DNA of 64,000 nucleotides from Mactromeris polynyma (lineage: Eukaryota; Mollusca; Bivalvia; Venerida; Mactridae): contig JASFXZ010000009.1 of the NCBI GenBank assembly GCA_032209605.1, positions 21,687,553 through 21,751,552 of the forward strand. The letters are read 5' to 3'. Below, piece by piece: positions 60,691 to 64,000 of the stretch. Position 1 is the first letter of the stretch, and each line of letters starts with the position of its first letter. Under the pieces are notes generated by a model. The model was not told where the DNA came from and ran no database searches. It was given only the letters and a program-made list of their open reading frames with translations. The position numbers and the translations under genes are program-made.

Positions 60691-61860
60691 CTGTCCTTGT
60701 GGACTAACACGTAACAAATGCGAAAGTGCCCGATTGATTGATTAAATGTATGAACAATCAACAACATTCGAATATCAGGGTCCATTGAGCTTTTTATTTT
60801 CTAGCGAAAGCGCGAGACGTATAGTACATGCATATCAAGAAGTAACATCGTGACAGCTCAAGTCTCTTATCGCATATCAGAAAAGGGTGTCTACCACAAG
60901 CCATTACTTTTTTTGTCAACACTCAACCGCATTTCTTCTCGGAAAAAGCGAAAAACTGCGAACAGATTATAATTATACTTTAAAAACAGAATAGTTTAGA
61001 CATGTTATTGACTGTGAAGAGGCAGGGTAAACAAGAAATATTTTGAAAAAAGATGGTCGGCGCAATTTAAAGGTAAAGATTGGTTGTGCAACGTAAAAAT
61101 GCAGAGATGTTCGGAGTGCTGGTGAATTCACCGAAATTCAGTGGATTTCGGTAAGGTTAAACAATCCGCTTCAAGGTTACACACGTTGCGCGGTTGAAGA
61201 GAATTTGCCTTAATGTTAAGGTTAATGTAAGATTGATTGGTTTATACAACACTGATATCCAAATAGCAAAACCATGTTAGTACGGCTGCGCCGAAAGAAG
61301 GCAAATGAATGTGTTTATCTGGTCGACATTCGCTACGCACATTTTTCCCTATTAATGCACATTTATGGTATTCCGGTCGACCTGGTATGGGTATTTCCTC
61401 CGAACACCATAAAGGGACTTTTCGAAGTCGAAGGGGGAAACGGTATCAATTTTTATCCGTTTTAAATGATTATAGAAAGTATGCCTCGGACGAAAATGGT
61501 GCATAATTCAATATCTTTTGTTTCGATAGAGGCTACAATATAAGTATCATGAATGTATAATACATTTTGATAAATCAGTACAGCCCTAGGCAATTTCATT
61601 ATGCTGGCTAAACACAGCGGGTGGCTAATTAATTCGCGAATGATAATGATCATGAGACGTTAAAGTGGCGTATAAATATTCGGTTATAGCATGGAGCCAA
61701 TATCGATCAGATCTGGTGAATCTTGCGATGAGCCAGAAAGTTGGACATGCGTGAGAAGTATTGCACAAACACTGTCCATTTAATGTTCAGACCCTGTCTT
61801 TATTTTAGTTTTCAACTATTTCTTTATTGAAATAAGCTTAAGAACGTTTGTGAGTATGAG

Positions 61861-61945
61861 TACAGTAAAGCCTCGTGTAAATATCACCTCGAAATTCACA
61901 CCACCTCATTTGTAAGACCACATTTTCATAGATCAGTTTTTATTT
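61861..61945 (+). mobile_element. MITE family A, copy 6 (left part)
   Basis: TACAGTAAAGCCTCGTGTAA then ACACCACCTCATTTGTAAGA. The right end is missing. Confidence 0.55.
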
Positions 61946-62890
61946 TTGCTGCCTTATCTTGACTTGAAATCAGGCCACTAAGGTCGACTTTCTTCTGAGC
62001 AATGATAGTCGTATCAGGAGTGTTTCACCGTGTATATCGATGGTGAGACGTATGCATAACAAGCAATTCAACCTGTTTTTATTACACTTTATCATTGTAT
62101 ACATAATTCGATACAGATCATATAAATATGGCATACACAAAATAGTACACAGTATATAACGGACTAGAACGTTGAACTCCATGAAGCAGATGTTGTCAAT
62201 CATACCATAGCACATATTTTAATTTACTGTAATATTTTGGTCCTAACAGAGACTGTTACAATAAGTGAAAACTTAATTTTAAAACTTATATGCTACAATA
62301 TACATGTAAGTAGTGCCTATATCATGACGGGGTCTATATCAACACAAACTTACCTTAATAATGCTTAAAATGAAAATAGCAACGGTTTCCTTAAAATGTT
62401 CCTATTTGTCTTAACAGAGTTCATGTTGAATATCATGTCTTGTGTATACGACATACAATTTATATACATAGTTATGTAACTTCAGATTATAAAAGCACAT
62501 TGATTGTACATGGAGAGAGAAATACGCATACAAACCCACACACTCCAATAAAATATCCGAAATTTGATTTTTTAGCAAAGCAGCGATTATTGCAACCAAA
62601 ATGCAGTAGATATGTTATAATATTATTGTCATATAATTGTAACGTACGTGACACTGATGATGAAGTAAATACTACATTAGATGGAACCTCGAACTGGTTT
62701 GGTTGATAATGCGAGTTATCGTTCTTGCATTACTGGTGATTCTGCAGATTCTTCAAATATTCGTAACAGCTTCATACGGATTACTATTATTTTGTTCATT
62801 CATACACTATCGTACATGATATACAGGTTACACTAACCATGATCACTACAGACACACAGAATACACACACACACGGCTGATACGTGCTTT

Positions 62891-63009
62891 CTACAGCATC
62901 ATGAAACACAGACATGAAAACAAGATGGCAGACACGGATGTAGCAGTAACCATGGATGCAGCGTTTCCATCACCTGATTGACTCGGGGCACTTTTTGCTG
63001 TGGTTGCGT
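62891..63009 (-). CDS. Last exon of a probable GPI-anchored protein (partial gene)
   Basis: Acceptor TCTCTTTTAG, entry phase 1, 39 residues and TAG. The C-terminus has the form of a GPI signal: small residues (SGDGNAAS), a short spacer (MVTAT) and a terminal hydrophobic stretch (SVSAILFSCLCFMML) with nothing after it. Known rule: such a tail is cleaved and replaced by the lipid anchor. A tail-anchored helix is the alternative. Confidence 0.6.
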
Positions 63010-63481
63010 CTAAAAGAGAAAACAATGACATTATTTTAACATAACTAAAACGGAATCAATGTCACATAAACAAGCATCTTACTCTAAAGCACAATGGAAA
63101 TTCCAACTTGGTAACCAATTACAATCATAACAAGGACCTTATGTCAGTTCATTTTTTTTTAACTTGTCTTCAAAAGACAAACACTTTCTTTCAGGCATTG
63201 TATCAATCGGTGCAGATTCAATTCTAGTATAAAAATATAGGGAAGAAAATTGAGTTTTCGAATCAGAAACTCGTTGAATGCATTCCATTAAACTTCGTAT
63301 ATTAAGCAGAATGTCGCAACAATACAATCTTTCTATCCTGTTTCCCTGTTCTGGGCAATTGATAAATAAACAAGAACTACTTTCGAATAGCAACGGCATA
63401 ACATCGCAGTAAACTAGCAATAATATGATAAGATAATGCACATTTTGGCAATGTATAATCATATTTATATTAACTTCATAC

Positions 63482-63683
63482 CTTGCAACTTTGGTGGGGT
63501 TTTGTTTGCTGTTTGTGTGGGTTCAACTACTCCAGGACGCTGGCAGGAGTCGAGTTGAGTGGCAGGAGGACAAATCTTTCTCTTCAACATCATTCCGCGC
63601 TCTAGATAATATAAATAACGTCTCATTTCCTTTGTTATAAAAATAGCATTACCGTCGTTATAATGATCGAGTTGTTCGTTTCG
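63482..63683 (-). CDS. Penultimate exon of the same secreted/GPI-linked protein
   Basis: Acceptor TTAGCAG, 202 nt, phase 0 in and phase 1 out at CAAG|GTATGA, joining to the last exon as KLQ-D-ATTAK. Reads RNEQLDHYNDGNAIFITKEM, then a Tyr/Arg/Leu helix (RRYLYYLERGMMLKRK), a Cys pair (ICPPATQLDSCQRPG) and a Thr/Pro stalk. DHYNDGNAIFITKE is faintly EF-hand-like but does not match a canonical loop. I do not recognise the family. The gene continues to the right, beyond the window. Confidence 0.55.
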
Positions 63684-64000
63684 CTGCTAATATTAAGAAC
63701 CGAAACGAAATAACGATTCTTAAAGGATCAAACATTTGATATCTACCAATAGATTGGTCAGAGAAAGTAGCATTGGTCATTTTATTACGGAGTCCCATAG
63801 TAACAACGTTCTCTGATTCTTTTGTATGCATATAAATTATTGATTTTTCACCTGGTCAATATGTACTATGACAATCGTTCCATTTTACGGAGAATATAGA
63901 ACTTTGGTCTCTGGGACAATTCTTGATACAAAATGTCAGTTTTTAATCATCTTATTTCAGTTATGTACAGCGGACAGTTGACCTGACGAGTGTCCCTGGG

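Larger units (their letters stand above)
59207..62890. other. Non-coding stretch with dispersed repeat and MITE fragment
   Basis: Apart from the repeat at 60520-60690 and the MITE at 61861, only short open frames with no recognisable feature. Confidence 0.5.

Noticed and set aside
63139..63462. 107-codon minus-strand frame between the last two exons of the right-hand gene
   Set aside because: It lies in the intron between two well-supported exons and shows no domain or splice fit.
63983..64000. Possible further exon of the right-hand gene ending at a CAG|GTCAAC donor
   Set aside because: Only six codons are inside the window and the donor is weak; it cannot be judged without the next sequence.

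Overview
The window looks like animal nuclear DNA, most likely from a bivalve mollusc or another lophotrochozoan. It is AT-rich and gene-poor, with long introns bounded by GT/AG sites. It carries many minisatellite arrays, tRNA-derived SINEs, palindromic MITEs and a LINE remnant. The mollusc assignment is an inference from this repeat style and from the proteins; no species marker is visible.

Three protein-coding loci can be supported. (1) 14153-17428, plus strand: a complete Golgi alpha-mannosidase II-type enzyme (glycoside hydrolase family 38, 1091 aa) in one uninterrupted coding exon. A likely 3' splice site lies just upstream in the 5' UTR and two AATAAA signals follow the stop. (2) 25760-40525, minus strand: an eight-coding-exon gene that I assembled by hand from splice sites whose phases all agree. 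It encodes a protein of about 1393 aa: signal peptide, two tandem Venus-flytrap (class C receptor/ANF-receptor type) ligand-binding domains, a short Cys/Thr-rich stalk, ONE transmembrane helix, and a cytoplasmic tail of about 370 aa with no kinase, cyclase or seven-helix domain, ending in a class II PDZ-ligand-like tail. The second flytrap keeps the mGluR amino-acid-binding signature at matching spacing; the first has lost two of those residues. I know of no described receptor class with this architecture, and it is the main discovery candidate. (3) 62891-63683, minus strand: the last two exons of a secreted, probably GPI-anchored protein that continues beyond the right edge.

Layout: 0-14 kb is non-coding with a 27-bp array, nested and inverted transposons, a SINE and foldback/MITE elements. 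14-17.5 kb is the mannosidase. 17.5-25.7 kb is non-coding with a 49-bp array. 25.7-40.6 kb is the tandem-flytrap gene; its introns hold a decayed antisense LINE, a 27-bp array, MITEs, SINEs and a 2.2-kb 37-bp satellite with a higher-order period. 40.6-62.9 kb is non-coding, with 44-bp, 68-bp, 21/42-bp and 10-bp arrays. The 68-bp array is split by a 1258-bp insert with Helitron-like ends. A strong donor at 56954 may mark an untranslated leader exon of the flytrap gene.

The genes do not form an operon or an obvious pathway. The mannosidase acts in Golgi N-glycan maturation; the other two products are secretory-pathway, cell-surface proteins. Very long open frames in the window are mostly minisatellites whose period is a multiple of three and are not treated as genes.
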